From a bacterium (GTDB lineage: Bacteria > Planctomycetota > Planctomycetia > Planctomycetales > Planctomycetaceae): a stretch of DNA of 64,000 nt. Made by a program: the position numbers and the translations under genes. This document shows, one piece after another, positions 7,805 through 16,760 of this stretch. Location of the stretch: the NCBI GenBank assembly GCA_016124895.1, contig WGMU01000070.1:1-64000 (forward strand), in the 5' to 3' direction. The first letter of the stretch is position 1. Every line of letters starts with the position of its first letter. The notes below the pieces were generated by a model. The model had not been told where the DNA came from and made no database searches. It worked only from the letters and a program-made list of their open reading frames with translations.

Positions 7805-9145
7805 ATGTCTGACGCACTCGACAACGACGATCTCGATATTCCGCTGCCGGACAGTTCGCCCTGTCTGCAGGGTGAGCGTGTGGCGTTCACAGGTACGCTG
7901 GCGTCAATGACGCATGCTCAGGCGCACGATCTCACGGCAGAACATGGTGGCGAGGCGGTCGCGCACGTCAGCCGGCACACGACGATGCTTGTTGTCGGGG
8001 AAGAAGGCTGGCCACTCGAAGACGACGGACAGGCGTCGATCAAGCTGCAGCAGGCAGTCGAGCAGATCAACCAGGGCACGCCGCTGCGCATTCTCCGCGA
8101 GTCAGAATGGCTGCAACTACTCGGTCTCGAACAGCGTGACCGTGACGTTCAACGCGTCTTCACGCCGGCCATGCTGCAGCAGAAGCTCGGCATTCCGGTG
8201 ACGCTGGTCCGCCGCTGGGAACGGCTCGGACTGATTCAGCCGGTGCAGCGTGTCTTCCGATTGCCGTACTTCGATTTTCAGGAAGTCGCGGGTGTCCGGC
8301 GTCTGCAGGAAATGCTCACTTCCGGCATTCCGCGTGACCGGATCGAAGCCAGCCTGTCGAGCCTGCTCGATCACTTCCCGTCGATCGACCGGCCGTTGGC
8401 ACAGCTTGAGATTCTGAGCCGCGACTCGAGGGTTCTTTACCGTGATGCGGCGGGACTCGTTGAGGCCAGGACGGGGCAACGGCTGTTTGACTTTGACAGT
8501 GGCAATTCTGTCCGCTGTGACACGCTGGCACGCCTGTCGGAATCGGAACCGGTCAAAGGCGAGTCTGTTGCCGCTTACGAGTTGTCGAGTGGTGAGGTGA
8601 CGGGCGCAGACGAGCGGCCGGACACGATCCGGATGCCGCAGATCTCGCTGGCAGATCCCGATCGCTGGACGGCAGAAGACTGGTTCGATCAGGGCTGCCG
8701 GCAACTGGTTGATGGCGACGCGGTGTCGGCCATCGAATCGCTGCGCATGGCCGCGGTGGAATGTCCCGACGATCCGGAGATTCACTTCTATCTGGCGTCG
8801 GCGCTGTTTCAGACGGGTAACTCGGCGGGGGCGCTGGAGCGTTACCACATGGCTGTCGAACTCGATCACGAATACATCGAAGCCTGGACGCAACTCGGCT
8901 GCGTGCGGCACCTGCAGGGCGATCTCGACGGAGCCCTCGCCGCATTCGACATCGCCCTGACCTCGCACACCGACTTCGCCGAAGCGATTTACCACAAATC
9001 GCAGGTTCTGGCTGAAGCCGGCCGCCTGGCCGAAGCCGTCGCACTCTGGCAGCGCTACCTGGACCTCAACAGCGCCGGCCCCTGGGCCGACGACGTCCGC
9101 ACGCAACTTGCGGAACATGCCGAGATGACAGCGGCGCAGTCGTAA
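7805..9145 (+). CDS. BRCT - MerR-type HTH - TPR fusion protein
   Basis: 446 residues from the chosen ATG at 7805; the frame stays open upstream to 7562, but that stretch is repeat DNA and was rejected. A BRCT-like domain (VAFTGTLASM, HGGEAVAHVSRHTTMLVVG) spans about residues 20-100. A MerR-like winged helix (FTPAMLQQKLGIPVTLVRRW and the PYFDFQEVAGVRRLQEML wing region) spans about 118-200, and at least three TPR units (EIHFYLASALFQTGNSAGAL and following) about 310-435. It could be a DNA-binding regulator with protein-scaffold arms. BRCT domains usually bind phosphopeptides or DNA ends; the target here is unknown. No Shine-Dalgarno is evident. Confidence 0.85.
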   Translation: MSDALDNDDLDIPLPDSSPCLQGERVAFTGTLASMTHAQAHDLTAEHGGEAVAHVSRHTTMLVVGEEGWPLEDDGQASIKLQQAVEQINQGTPLRILRESEWLQLLGLEQRDRDVQRVFTPAMLQQKLGIPVTLVRRWERLGLIQPVQRVFRLPYFDFQEVAGVRRLQEMLTSGIPRDRIEASLSSLLDHFPSIDRPLAQLEILSRDSRVLYRDAAGLVEARTGQRLFDFDSGNSVRCDTLARLSESEPVKGESVAAYELSSGEVTGADERPDTIRMPQISLADPDRWTAEDWFDQGCRQLVDGDAVSAIESLRMAAVECPDDPEIHFYLASALFQTGNSAGALERYHMAVELDHEYIEAWTQLGCVRHLQGDLDGALAAFDIALTSHTDFAEAIYHKSQVLAEAGRLAEAVALWQRYLDLNSAGPWADDVRTQLAEHAEMTAAQS

Positions 9146-9317
9146 AAGCAGCCGTCTCGCTCCGCCGAGATGAGCCGCCGTCAATTCAAATGTTCTGCGC
9201 TGCAAGTCGCTTTCAAAACGGGAGACGACGGCCAGCTCTTCGCAGCGCAAAGCGAGGTTCCTGATCGGACACCGACTCCGAGTTCGGGTCATCACGACGG
9301 AACGTGATGGCTGCTTT
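9145..9317. repeat. GGCGGAGCGAGA-type palindrome remnants
   Basis: AAAGCAGCC at 9145-9153, overlapping the stop codon, is the inverse complement of GGCTGCTTT at 9309-9317. Between them, 9152-9171 reads CCGTCTCGCTCCGCCGAGATG, the complement of the GGCGGAGCGAGATGG core at 14463-14477. The arrangement suggests a split or partly duplicated copy of the element at 14447-14486. Confidence 0.5.
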
Positions 9318-9324
9318 GGCGTGC

Positions 9325-11124
9325 CTACCAGATCAGCGGCACCAGCAGCACAGTCAGCGTCATAAACAGCAGACTGAGCGGAATGCCGAACCGCAGGTAA
9401 TCCGAAAAGCGATAACCGCCGGGGCCGTACACCATCAGGTTGGTCTGGTAACCGTGCGGCGTCGCGAATGCGGCCGACGCGGCGACCATCACTGTGATCA
9501 CAAAGGGTCGCGGATCGACGCCAAGCTGCTGCGCTGTCGACATCGCGATCGGAAAGACGATCAGTGCGGCGGCGTTGTTGGTGATCAGCTCCGTAAAGAG
9601 TGCCGTCACGAAGTACAGCGCCAGCAGGTTAACGCGAACATTGTCGCCAGCGAGTCCAACAATTCCGTCCGCAATCGTGCCGGCCGCTCCGGACTGTTCG
9701 AGTGAGACACCGATGCCGAGTGCTCCGCCGATCACCGTCAGCAGCGAAATGTCGACACTGCGGCGTGCTTCGGTACCCGAACAACAGCGGGTGCCGATCA
9801 TCAGCCCGGCGGCAATCATTACGTTGGTCATCGTGTCCAGCGGACCGAACGTCATGCCCAGCACCATCGCGACCATGATTCCCAGAGCGATCCTCGCCTG
9901 CCCGTGCCGGATCGGCGTTGAATCCTCGACGCTGCTGACCAGGAAGAAATCGGGTGAGTTACGCTGCTCCCGTGCAAAGCCGGTGTGCGATTCCAGCAGC
10001 AGGGTATCACCGGATTTGAGCACGATGTCGCCGAGCTTCGCGTTGATCCGTTCGCCGCTGCGGGCAATCGCCAGAACGGCCGCATTGTACTGTGTGCGGA
10101 AGCGGCCCTCACGAATCGACTTGCCGATCAGCGGGCAGCGGTCCGAGACAACGGCCTCGATCAGGCAGCGCTGCAGGTCCGGAGCGTCGACTTTCGCGTG
10201 CTGCTGATCCGGCGGCACCAGACCGCGGACCTTCTTCAGGTCGACCACGGATTCCAGAATCCCAACGAAAACCAGACGATCATTTTTCTGCAGTTGTTCG
10301 TGCGGACTGACGGCCGGTATGAGCTGCCCGCCGCGATCGATCTCCGCCAGAAACAGTCCCGGCAGATGTCGCAGTCCTGCGGCCTCAACGCTCTGCCCGG
10401 TCAGCGGGCCACCGGGATCGACGATCATCTCAACCGTGTACTGCCGCGGGTCGTCGGTCAGGCTGATCGCCGGCTTGCGGTCAGGCAGCAGCCACTTCGT
10501 CGCAAGAATCAGATAGGTGAGGCCGCTCAGCGCGAGCGGCACACCGATCCAGGCCAGCTCGAACATGCCCAGCGGCGCGAAACCCTCGACGTTGCGGCGA
10601 GAGATCTCGTTATTGACCAGCAGATTGGTGCTTGTCCCGATCAACGTACAGAGTCCGCCGAACGTCGCCGCATAGCTGAGCGGCAGAAACAGATGCGACG
10701 GACTGAAACGAAACTTCTTGCACAGGTCCGTCACCACGGGCAGAAACATCGCGACGACCGGCGTGTTATTGAGAAACGCACTCAGCGCCGCGACCGGAGT
10801 CAAAAGCTGTAACTGTGCCCGCCTCAGTGTCTCGGGCCGTCCGATCAACGGCTGCGTCGCGAGACTCATTGCCCCGGTATGCGAGAGACCGGCCACGACG
10901 ACAAACAGCGCACCGACCGTGATCAGCCCTTTCGATCCAAACCCGGAAACCGCAGTGCCCGACGAAGGCAGCAGCGTCGACCCGCTGAGTTCTCCGGTGA
11001 TCACAATGACGGTCAACCCTGCGAGGACCAGCAGATCCGACGGCCCCCAGTTGCGAGCCAGCCCGACGATCAGCAGACATACCACCGCCACCGTGAAACA
11101 GGCTTCCCAGGTTTCAAATGGCAT
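9325..11124 (-). CDS. SLC13-family permease with RCK_C domains
   Basis: 599 residues. Two blocks of transmembrane helices (about residues 1-205 and 395-599) flank a central cytoplasmic region of about 190 residues that looks like two TrkA-C/RCK_C domains (for example SVEAAGLRHLPGLFLAEIDR and LIGKSIREGRFRTQYNAAVL). Transporter signatures are LIGTSTNLLVNNEI near residue 161 and ELITNNAAALIVFPIAMS near 519, as in Na+/sulfate or dicarboxylate symporters of the DASS/SLC13 group. Substrate is not resolvable; sulfate or dicarboxylates are the usual ones. The RCK_C pair suggests ligand gating. It is divergently oriented from the 11434 gene. Confidence 0.9.
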   Translation of the reverse strand: MPFETWEACFTVAVVCLLIVGLARNWGPSDLLVLAGLTVIVITGELSGSTLLPSSGTAVSGFGSKGLITVGALFVVVAGLSHTGAMSLATQPLIGRPETLRRAQLQLLTPVAALSAFLNNTPVVAMFLPVVTDLCKKFRFSPSHLFLPLSYAATFGGLCTLIGTSTNLLVNNEISRRNVEGFAPLGMFELAWIGVPLALSGLTYLILATKWLLPDRKPAISLTDDPRQYTVEMIVDPGGPLTGQSVEAAGLRHLPGLFLAEIDRGGQLIPAVSPHEQLQKNDRLVFVGILESVVDLKKVRGLVPPDQQHAKVDAPDLQRCLIEAVVSDRCPLIGKSIREGRFRTQYNAAVLAIARSGERINAKLGDIVLKSGDTLLLESHTGFAREQRNSPDFFLVSSVEDSTPIRHGQARIALGIMVAMVLGMTFGPLDTMTNVMIAAGLMIGTRCCSGTEARRSVDISLLTVIGGALGIGVSLEQSGAAGTIADGIVGLAGDNVRVNLLALYFVTALFTELITNNAAALIVFPIAMSTAQQLGVDPRPFVITVMVAASAAFATPHGYQTNLMVYGPGGYRFSDYLRFGIPLSLLFMTLTVLLVPLIW

Positions 11125-11433
11125 GGCGTCAGTTTCTGCGGAACGAAAAGCGGTCGGATGAGCGGCATCTTATGCCTCACCGCCTTCCGGACAAGGAAGC
11201 CGGTATTCTCGTTCGGGCAACTGTGTGCTGAGTTTTTCGACTTCATTAAACGCGTCACTGCGTGAGAGCTGTGACAAAATGCCGGAAGGCGGAAGTTGCC
11301 TGCCGAAATCCGGAATGTCAGGCAACCTCATGGTACTGCTGTTGGCTGAGGGGTGGCTTCGGCTTGTCGAACGTCGTATCAGCGTGGACACTTGGTGCGG
11401 TTCATTGGTCAGAATCTCAGGACGAGGTCGCGA
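11125..11433. other. Divergent intergenic region, 309 nt
   Basis: Separates the SLC13 permease (minus) from the three-gene membrane cluster (plus), so it should hold both promoters; I could not identify convincing -35/-10 boxes. It contains one hairpin, GTTGCCTG (11295-11302) with CAGGCAAC (11319-11326). GACGAGG at 11421-11427 is the likely Shine-Dalgarno of the 11434 gene. No gene is evident. Confidence 0.6.
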
Positions 11434-12177
11434 ATGATCGGCAGATGTTTGCAGCGAGGGATTGGCGCGGTTGCTCTGTTCGGTGTTCTGTCGCGGTCGG
11501 CACTGGCGGGGATGCCGAACGTTACGCTGACGGATTTCGCCCGGATGCGGCTCGACGCGATCTCGTTTTTTCTGCTCGTGCTGCTGCTGTGTGCCTGGGG
11601 TGTGAAAGGGCTCTGGAATTCGTTTCGGACGGAGTTTCCAAAGCTGCCGCGGATCAGCTATCGCCGGGCGCTGCTGCTGACGACGCTGTGGGGCCTGCTG
11701 TTTGTCATCGTGCTGACAATGATCTCCGGAGCCCGCGAGCTGATGACTCCTGGAGCGTGGCGGAAGGATGGCTTCACGTACGCGCTCGAAGAGAAAGAAT
11801 TGCCGCCACTCAAGCCGCCGCACGACGTCGCTACGCCGACGCGTGAAGACAAACTGCGGCTGCTCGGAGCAGAGCTGCTCCGCTACGCGATCCGCCACGA
11901 AGGCCGCTTCCCGAGCGAGCGTGACGCCCGAGAACTGATCGGCGCCGAGTTCTGGCAACTTCCCGAGATGCCTGCGACGAAGTACCTGTATCTCGAAAAC
12001 CGCAATGCCGAAGTCGACAGCCTGCTCGCCTGGGAACCAGCCGTCTTCGGCGACACACCGCTCGGGCTGTTTACCAGTGGCGAAGTGCGGGCGGTTTCGC
12101 GCGATGAGATTCAGAAGGCACAGCGGGACGACGTTGAGATTACGGGCGACTCTCGAACCAACTCGGACAAAGAGTGA
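11434..12177 (+). CDS. Multi-TM protein with pilin-like soluble tail
   Basis: 247 residues from ATG 11434 (preceded by GACGAGG; an upstream in-frame ATG at 11353 lacks support). Hydrophobic segments lie at about residues 10-27, 45-62 and 84-103. The soluble tail (about 140-247) reads KLRLLGAELLRYAIRHEGRF and later YLYLENRNAEVDSLLAWEP, which looks like the C-terminal region of pseudopilin/DUF1559-type proteins, though the DG signature is not conserved. The stop overlaps the GTG start of the next gene (GTGA), so translation is coupled. It is the first gene of a three-gene operon of related design. Function unknown. Confidence 0.75.
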   Translation: MIGRCLQRGIGAVALFGVLSRSALAGMPNVTLTDFARMRLDAISFFLLVLLLCAWGVKGLWNSFRTEFPKLPRISYRRALLLTTLWGLLFVIVLTMISGARELMTPGAWRKDGFTYALEEKELPPLKPPHDVATPTREDKLRLLGAELLRYAIRHEGRFPSERDARELIGAEFWQLPEMPATKYLYLENRNAEVDSLLAWEPAVFGDTPLGLFTSGEVRAVSRDEIQKAQRDDVEITGDSRTNSDKE

Positions 12178-13304
12178 ACATGTCCAATCCGCTGTCCTCG
12201 GAACAGGCACCCCATTCCATGCCCGCCCGGAAACCCAGCCGCAAATTACGGGTGAAGGTCGGATACGCCGTACTTGTGTGGTTCCTGACATTGATCATTG
12301 CATCGGGGTTTGGGCTGACGACTCCTGAGATGATGCTTCTTGAGCTTCCGTTCGGCTGGATGAGTTTTCTATATCGAATTTTGCCGAGCGTCCGGTGGGA
12401 AACGGGCTCGATTCTGCTGGCGGCAATCCTCGGAATGTCGACGATTGCTCTCTTGTCGATTCTGAGTATTGCAGAACCGAACGGTCTGACCTGGATCGCA
12501 GTGCGATGGCAGCGATCTTCTGCGGAAACACGTTTAATCACTTTGACGCATTCTGTTGCAGTGCTTCTGGTGCTCGTTCTGGGATTTGCTGCAGGAACGG
12601 CCTTCACAGGATTGATTCGAAATGTGATCTGGCTGGCAAATCACCAGGAGAGACTCACGCAATCATCAGCTCGAAGGGCAGCGGCCCGCAGCCAGACAAA
12701 GCTTCAACTGAAGCAAATGGGCATCTCCATGCACAGATTTCATGAAGTGCATGGTGCGTTGCCGGCTGGAGGGACGTTCGACGAAACGGGGGCTGGCCTG
12801 CACAGTTGGACGACGGCGCTGCTGCCGTATCTGGGATCTCCAGACGCAGCCGACCTCACGGCAAAGATCCAGTTTGACCAGCCGTGGGACGCACTGCAGA
12901 ACGCACCTGTCATGCGGAACACGATCGCGCAACTGCTCGGGCCGAATATGCCGAAGTCGACATGGGTGGATCAGCGAGGCTTCGCGGCCACTCACTACGC
13001 TGCGAACTCGTGGCTGATGGGACCGAACTCGTCGGTGGCAATTCGCGATATCAAAGACGGAACCACGAACACACTGCTGATCGGGCAGATTCGCGATCAG
13101 ATTCCCGCATGGGGCAATCCCGTCAACTGGCGCGATCCGGCTCAGCGGTTGAACTCGCCCGGAGCGTTCGGCTCGATGCACGTCGGTGTCGTGCAGTTCG
13201 TGCTGGCTGACGGCAGCGTCCGGGCGATCAGCGAAAACATCGACCCGCAGGTCATGCGTGCCCTCGCCAGTCCGGACGGCGGAGAACCAGTGGGGGCGTT
13301 CTGA
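12174..13304 (+). CDS. DUF1559 protein with N-terminal TM bundle
   Basis: 376 residues from the overlapping GTG; an ATG two codons in (12180) is equally possible. Four hydrophobic segments occupy about residues 28-155 in place of the usual prepilin leader. The DUF1559 part begins near KLQLKQMGISMHRFHEVHGA (about 178) and includes AATHYAANSWLMGPN and the hallmark H-x9-DG (HVGVVQFVLADG near residue 339), followed by DPQVMRALASPDGGEPVG. DUF1559 proteins are a hugely expanded planctomycete family thought to be pilin-like surface proteins; placing the domain behind a TM bundle is unusual. Stop and next start overlap as TGATG. Confidence 0.88.
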   Translation: MNMSNPLSSEQAPHSMPARKPSRKLRVKVGYAVLVWFLTLIIASGFGLTTPEMMLLELPFGWMSFLYRILPSVRWETGSILLAAILGMSTIALLSILSIAEPNGLTWIAVRWQRSSAETRLITLTHSVAVLLVLVLGFAAGTAFTGLIRNVIWLANHQERLTQSSARRAAARSQTKLQLKQMGISMHRFHEVHGALPAGGTFDETGAGLHSWTTALLPYLGSPDAADLTAKIQFDQPWDALQNAPVMRNTIAQLLGPNMPKSTWVDQRGFAATHYAANSWLMGPNSSVAIRDIKDGTTNTLLIGQIRDQIPAWGNPVNWRDPAQRLNSPGAFGSMHVGVVQFVLADGSVRAISENIDPQVMRALASPDGGEPVGAF

Positions 13305-14455
13305 TGGGCGATGAGACAACGCCTCCAAAAGGGCAGTCACTCAACACGGTCAGCGAAGACAACGGCGTCACTGATCGGCGATCGTCGTCCAATCGTGGTT
13401 GCCTGCGTTTCGGCTGCCTGGTCGCGTTCGGTGGCTTTCTACTGGTGACTGTAGCCAGCGGTTTGTCGGTCGTCATTCTGCCGCTGTTCGAGCTGCCCTG
13501 GCGGCTGGCGACGGGTTGGTGGTCGTTTCTGCGTCGTTGGCAGACGGCAGGCGGATCGATCGTCTGGAGCGACGTTGTATTCGCGGCGGCCTTGGTGCTG
13601 ATCCTGATCGTCGGCGGGCATTCGTCTGCTCGCTGGATCGCGCGCAGCCGAGGCTTTGATCGCTGGAAGCTGCACAGCACGGCCAGGTCGGTGGTGGCGG
13701 TGCTGATGGTTTCGGTGGCGGGAATCGCTCTGCTGGGCGTCGCGCATCAGGTGTTCTGGATGGCGACATCGCAGAGCCGCATGACGCATTCGACCGGTCA
13801 CGAGATCCGCGGTCGGATGCAGGCGGGCAATTACTTGCGCGGGATTGCGTTGGCTTTGCATGAGCACAATGGTGTTCACTTGGAGTTCCCCCCTGGTGGA
13901 ACGTTTCGCGCCGACGGGACGCCAATGCACAGTTGGGTGACGCTCCTGCTGCCGCTCTGGCACGAGGAAACCGGTGGCCTGGCCGATCGGATCGATCTGC
14001 ATTCTCCGTGGACCAGCGACGTAAACCGACCGGCGATGCAGCAGTCGGTCCCATTGCTGAATGTCCATTCGCAGGGGCCAGCGCACACAGCCGACGGCTA
14101 CGCGACCAGTCACTTCGCTGCGAACTCGTACGTGTTTCGTCCGAATCTCGCCTTCACCGAGCACGACGTGTCCGACGGACTGGCCAACACAATTTTCCTC
14201 GGCGACGTCCGCTTCCGCCACAAGGCCTGGGGCGACCCCACCAATACTCGTGACCCGGCACTGGGAGTGAATCGCTCGGCGGATGGTTTCGGATCGAACT
14301 TCGCGGGCGGTACCCATTTTCTGATGGGCGACGGATCCGTCCGCTTTCTGTCCGACCGGACCGCCCCTGAAGTGCTCCAGGCAATGGCAACCCCGGACGG
14401 AGGCGAGGACGTCGACGTGAACGCCCGGCCGCATCGTCTGCGCAACCCAAAGTAG
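13304..14455 (+). CDS. DUF1559 protein with N-terminal TM bundle
   Basis: 383 residues, a paralogue of the preceding gene with the same plan: hydrophobic segments at about residues 35-65, 85-105 and 130-155, then a DUF1559 region (MQAGNYLRGIALALHEHNGV near 171, SHFAANSYVFRPN, GGTHFLMGDGSVRFLSDRTA near 337). The H of the H-x9-DG signature is Asn here, and the end APEVLQAMATPDGGEDV mirrors the neighbour, so the pair arose by tandem duplication. Its ATG overlaps the upstream stop (TGATG). The stop codon is inside the left arm of a 14-bp hairpin. Confidence 0.88.
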   Translation: MGDETTPPKGQSLNTVSEDNGVTDRRSSSNRGCLRFGCLVAFGGFLLVTVASGLSVVILPLFELPWRLATGWWSFLRRWQTAGGSIVWSDVVFAAALVLILIVGGHSSARWIARSRGFDRWKLHSTARSVVAVLMVSVAGIALLGVAHQVFWMATSQSRMTHSTGHEIRGRMQAGNYLRGIALALHEHNGVHLEFPPGGTFRADGTPMHSWVTLLLPLWHEETGGLADRIDLHSPWTSDVNRPAMQQSVPLLNVHSQGPAHTADGYATSHFAANSYVFRPNLAFTEHDVSDGLANTIFLGDVRFRHKAWGDPTNTRDPALGVNRSADGFGSNFAGGTHFLMGDGSVRFLSDRTAPEVLQAMATPDGGEDVDVNARPHRLRNPK

Positions 14456-14486
14456 CCATCCCGGCGGAGCGAGATGGCTACTTTGG
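14447..14486. terminator. 14-bp hairpin overlapping the stop codon
   Basis: CCAAAGTAGCCATC (14447-14460) and GATGGCTACTTTGG (14473-14486) are perfect inverse complements with a 12-nt loop, CCGGCGGAGCGA. The TAG stop of the second DUF1559 gene (14453-14455) is inside the left arm. The symmetrical element sits between convergent genes and could terminate both. The loop core recurs in inverted form near 9155. Confidence 0.75.
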
Positions 14487-14507
14487 CTGCTCAGTTCAGA
14501 GATGCGG

Positions 14508-15629
14508 TTACTCGTCGAGTTCCAGCCGGATGCCGAATTCCTCTTCGAGGCTTCTCAGGTCGGCAAGCGGAGCGCCGGACAGGGGGATGCCGTTTTTTGT
14601 GCGGTCGAGAAGTCTGGCGTGTTCGGGCTGGCCAGGGGCGAGGACCTGGTCGAAACCAGGGGCGGGGGGCGAATCGTTCAGTGTGCGGATCATTGAATCG
14701 AGTCCGCGTTTGATCGTCGTCGGATCGCCGAACTGGTCGAGCCTCACAGCGGCGAAGATGTGGCCGATGCCTTCCTGAGCAAAACCGTTCTTCGTCTCAC
14801 TGCTGCTGCCCAGGACGCGGTCGGGAGTCGGGCTCTGGCACCAGGCTCCGGAGAGCAGGCCGGTGAGGATCCAGCCAGCGAGCATCAGACCGTGGCCTTT
14901 GTGGCCTCCGTATTCCGTCGCGCCGCCGAGTGGGACGACTTTTTTGAACGCGGCCGGGTTGTCGGTCGGCTGATGGTTCGCGTCGAGCGCCCAGTTCAGC
15001 GGGATGCGTTTGCCGAGTTCTTCGAGCATCTCGATCCGGTTCACCGGAATCATCGATGTGGACATATCGAGGATAAACGGCGGGCATTGATCAGCCGGGC
15101 AGGCCATCGCCAGCGGGTTTGTCGAGAACATGGCGAGCAGTCCGCCGAATGGGACGACGGCTTTCTCCTGTCCGTGAGGAAAGAAGTAGCCAGTCGCGGC
15201 GAAGCCCAGCATGTCATGCTCGACGGCCATGTGCGCGTAGTAGCCGGCCGGGCCGAAGTGCGTCGAGTTGCGGACCGTGACGATGCCGACGCCCTGCTCG
15301 CGGGCCTTGTTGATCGTGAGGTCCATGGCGCGACACGAAACCGACAGTCCGAGACCGCCGTTGGCATTGAGCGCCGCTGTCGTCGCAGATTCGTGCTCGG
15401 TCGTCAGCGGAGCGTTCGGGATGATCACGCCATCACGCCGCCCGACTCCGGCAGCGCTGTCGATGTAGTACCGCTTGAGGTTACGGATGCCGTGCGTGTC
15501 GACGCCGCGGAGACTCGCCCAGATGAGCACGTCGGTCGCGCGGGCTGCGTCTTCGGCGTTGATTCCGGATGCTTCGAAGACGGCTTGCGAGAATTTGCGG
15601 AGGTTTTCGGCAGAAATGGTGTGCGGCAT
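14508..15629 (-). CDS. Ldh-family NAD(P)-dependent oxidoreductase
   Basis: 373 residues, matching the malate/L-lactate dehydrogenase-2 family (YlbC/ComC/DlgD type, unrelated to classical LDH). Recognisable blocks are GVDTHGIRNLKRYY near residue 39, ATTAALNANGGLGLSVSCRA, and GIVTVRNSTHFGPAGYYAHM near residue 115, with the substrate/cofactor His residues typical of the fold; GGHKGHGLMLAGWILTGLLSG lies near 241. These enzymes reduce 2-oxoacids (ureidoglycolate, sulfolactate, dioxogulonate and others); the substrate is open. The gene is 75 nt downstream of a Gfo/Idh/MocA gene on the same strand, suggesting a small sugar- or polyol-catabolic operon. Confidence 0.9.
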   Translation of the reverse strand: MPHTISAENLRKFSQAVFEASGINAEDAARATDVLIWASLRGVDTHGIRNLKRYYIDSAAGVGRRDGVIIPNAPLTTEHESATTAALNANGGLGLSVSCRAMDLTINKAREQGVGIVTVRNSTHFGPAGYYAHMAVEHDMLGFAATGYFFPHGQEKAVVPFGGLLAMFSTNPLAMACPADQCPPFILDMSTSMIPVNRIEMLEELGKRIPLNWALDANHQPTDNPAAFKKVVPLGGATEYGGHKGHGLMLAGWILTGLLSGAWCQSPTPDRVLGSSSETKNGFAQEGIGHIFAAVRLDQFGDPTTIKRGLDSMIRTLNDSPPAPGFDQVLAPGQPEHARLLDRTKNGIPLSGAPLADLRSLEEEFGIRLELDE

Positions 15630-15704
15630 GGGAGGTGAGGCAGTGGGGAATGGGCAGTTGGCAGTGGGGGCTGTTGGGACGGTGTCGTACGGTGACTCAC
15701 GGTT

Positions 15705-16760
15705 TCAGGCAAGTGTGACGACGTTGTTTTGCTTTGCGGCTTCGAGCATTGCGAGTGTGGCGGCGACGCCAGCCCGGCCGTCGGACGGAGTGCCCTCGCC
15801 GCCTCGCGTGCCGTCGGATGATCGAATCGAATCGACGAACGCCTGCATCTGGTCGCAGTAAGCCTGCATCCGGTTCATGGAGAAGGCCGAGTTCGAGTCG
15901 TCGTGGCCGACAGCCGGTTGCTCGAAGACAACTTCCGTTTGGCCAGTTCGTCCGAGTCGCAACTGGCCGTATGGGTCGAGATCGATCACGCCGGCGTCGC
16001 CCATGATGCGAAATCGAAACGCCTCGCCGTCGAAACCCGGTTCCGGCAGAACGCTTGATGACCAGAACGTGGCCATCGTTCCGTTCGTAAACGAGAGCAG
16101 CGCCATCGTTGTGTTCTCGTTGGGATTCTCTTCGCGGAACGTCCCGCTCCGCGCGGCGACGTTCGCGACGTCGCTGTCGAGCCACCAGCGGCAGAGGTCG
16201 ATGTTGTGCGGAGCACTGTTGATGAGATGCGCGATCGCTCGCGGGTCCGTCCACCAGCCCCAGTTGCCGCCGAAGCCGTCATCGCTGCGCATCGCCGTGA
16301 TATCGAACAGTGCCGACATCTGAATGCAGCGCACCGTGCCGATCGCTCCGGACTGAATCAGGTCGCGCGTGCGGAAGTTCGATTCGCGAAACCGCTGGTG
16401 GTAGCCGATCGAAAGTGTCAGACCTCGACGGGAGAATTCGTTGATTAGGAGGTCGCAGTCCGCGACGGAGGTGGCCATCGGCTTTTCGACGAGAACGTGC
16501 TTTCCTGCTTCGGCGGCGAGCAGCGCTTCCTCACAGTGCAGCCAGTGCGGCGTCGCAATCACCACTGCGTCGATATCGTCTCGCGCCACCAGCGACGCGA
16601 CGTCCGGCTCGATATCAATCCCGTAGTCCCCGGCAAGCTTCGCCGCGCGGCTGCCACCAGTTACCGCGACCGGCTCTGTCGATGCGAGTTTGTGCGCGGC
16701 ATCCACGTGCGTACGCCCCATGAATCCCGACCCGGTGACTCCGATGTGCAAGGCGACCAT
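15705..16760 (-). CDS. Gfo/Idh/MocA-family oxidoreductase
   Basis: 351 residues with no export signal, so cytoplasmic. The N-terminal Rossmann fold shows GVTGSGFMGRTHVDA at about residues 7-21. The conserved EKP motif is in HVLVEKPMATSVADCDLL near 90-107, and the substrate-domain stretch INSAPHNIDLCRWWLDSD lies near 181-198. Family members oxidise or reduce sugars or inositols with NAD(P). Together with the Ldh-family gene downstream it probably handles a carbohydrate intermediate. It is cytoplasmic, unlike the Tat-dependent paralogue at 46234. Confidence 0.92.
   Translation of the reverse strand: MVALHIGVTGSGFMGRTHVDAAHKLASTEPVAVTGGSRAAKLAGDYGIDIEPDVASLVARDDIDAVVIATPHWLHCEEALLAAEAGKHVLVEKPMATSVADCDLLINEFSRRGLTLSIGYHQRFRESNFRTRDLIQSGAIGTVRCIQMSALFDITAMRSDDGFGGNWGWWTDPRAIAHLINSAPHNIDLCRWWLDSDVANVAARSGTFREENPNENTTMALLSFTNGTMATFWSSSVLPEPGFDGEAFRFRIMGDAGVIDLDPYGQLRLGRTGQTEVVFEQPAVGHDDSNSAFSMNRMQAYCDQMQAFVDSIRSSDGTRGGEGTPSDGRAGVAATLAMLEAAKQNNVVTLA

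Noticed and set aside
8117-9295. 392-residue open frame on the minus strand
   Set aside because: Antisense to the MerR/TPR half of the 7805 gene; no domain or ribosome-binding site.
9985-10812. 275-residue plus-strand frame inside the SLC13 gene
   Set aside because: Arg/Gln-rich antisense shadow of a clear transporter gene.
11170-12291. 373-residue open frame on the minus strand
   Set aside because: It lies opposite the 11434-12177 gene, is rich in Arg/Gln/His and has no recognisable fold; a GC-rich shadow frame.
15630-15700. Low-complexity CACTGCC/CCCATTCCCC stretch before the Ldh-family gene
   Set aside because: Looks like simple degenerate repeats in the leader; no stem or clear unit could be defined.
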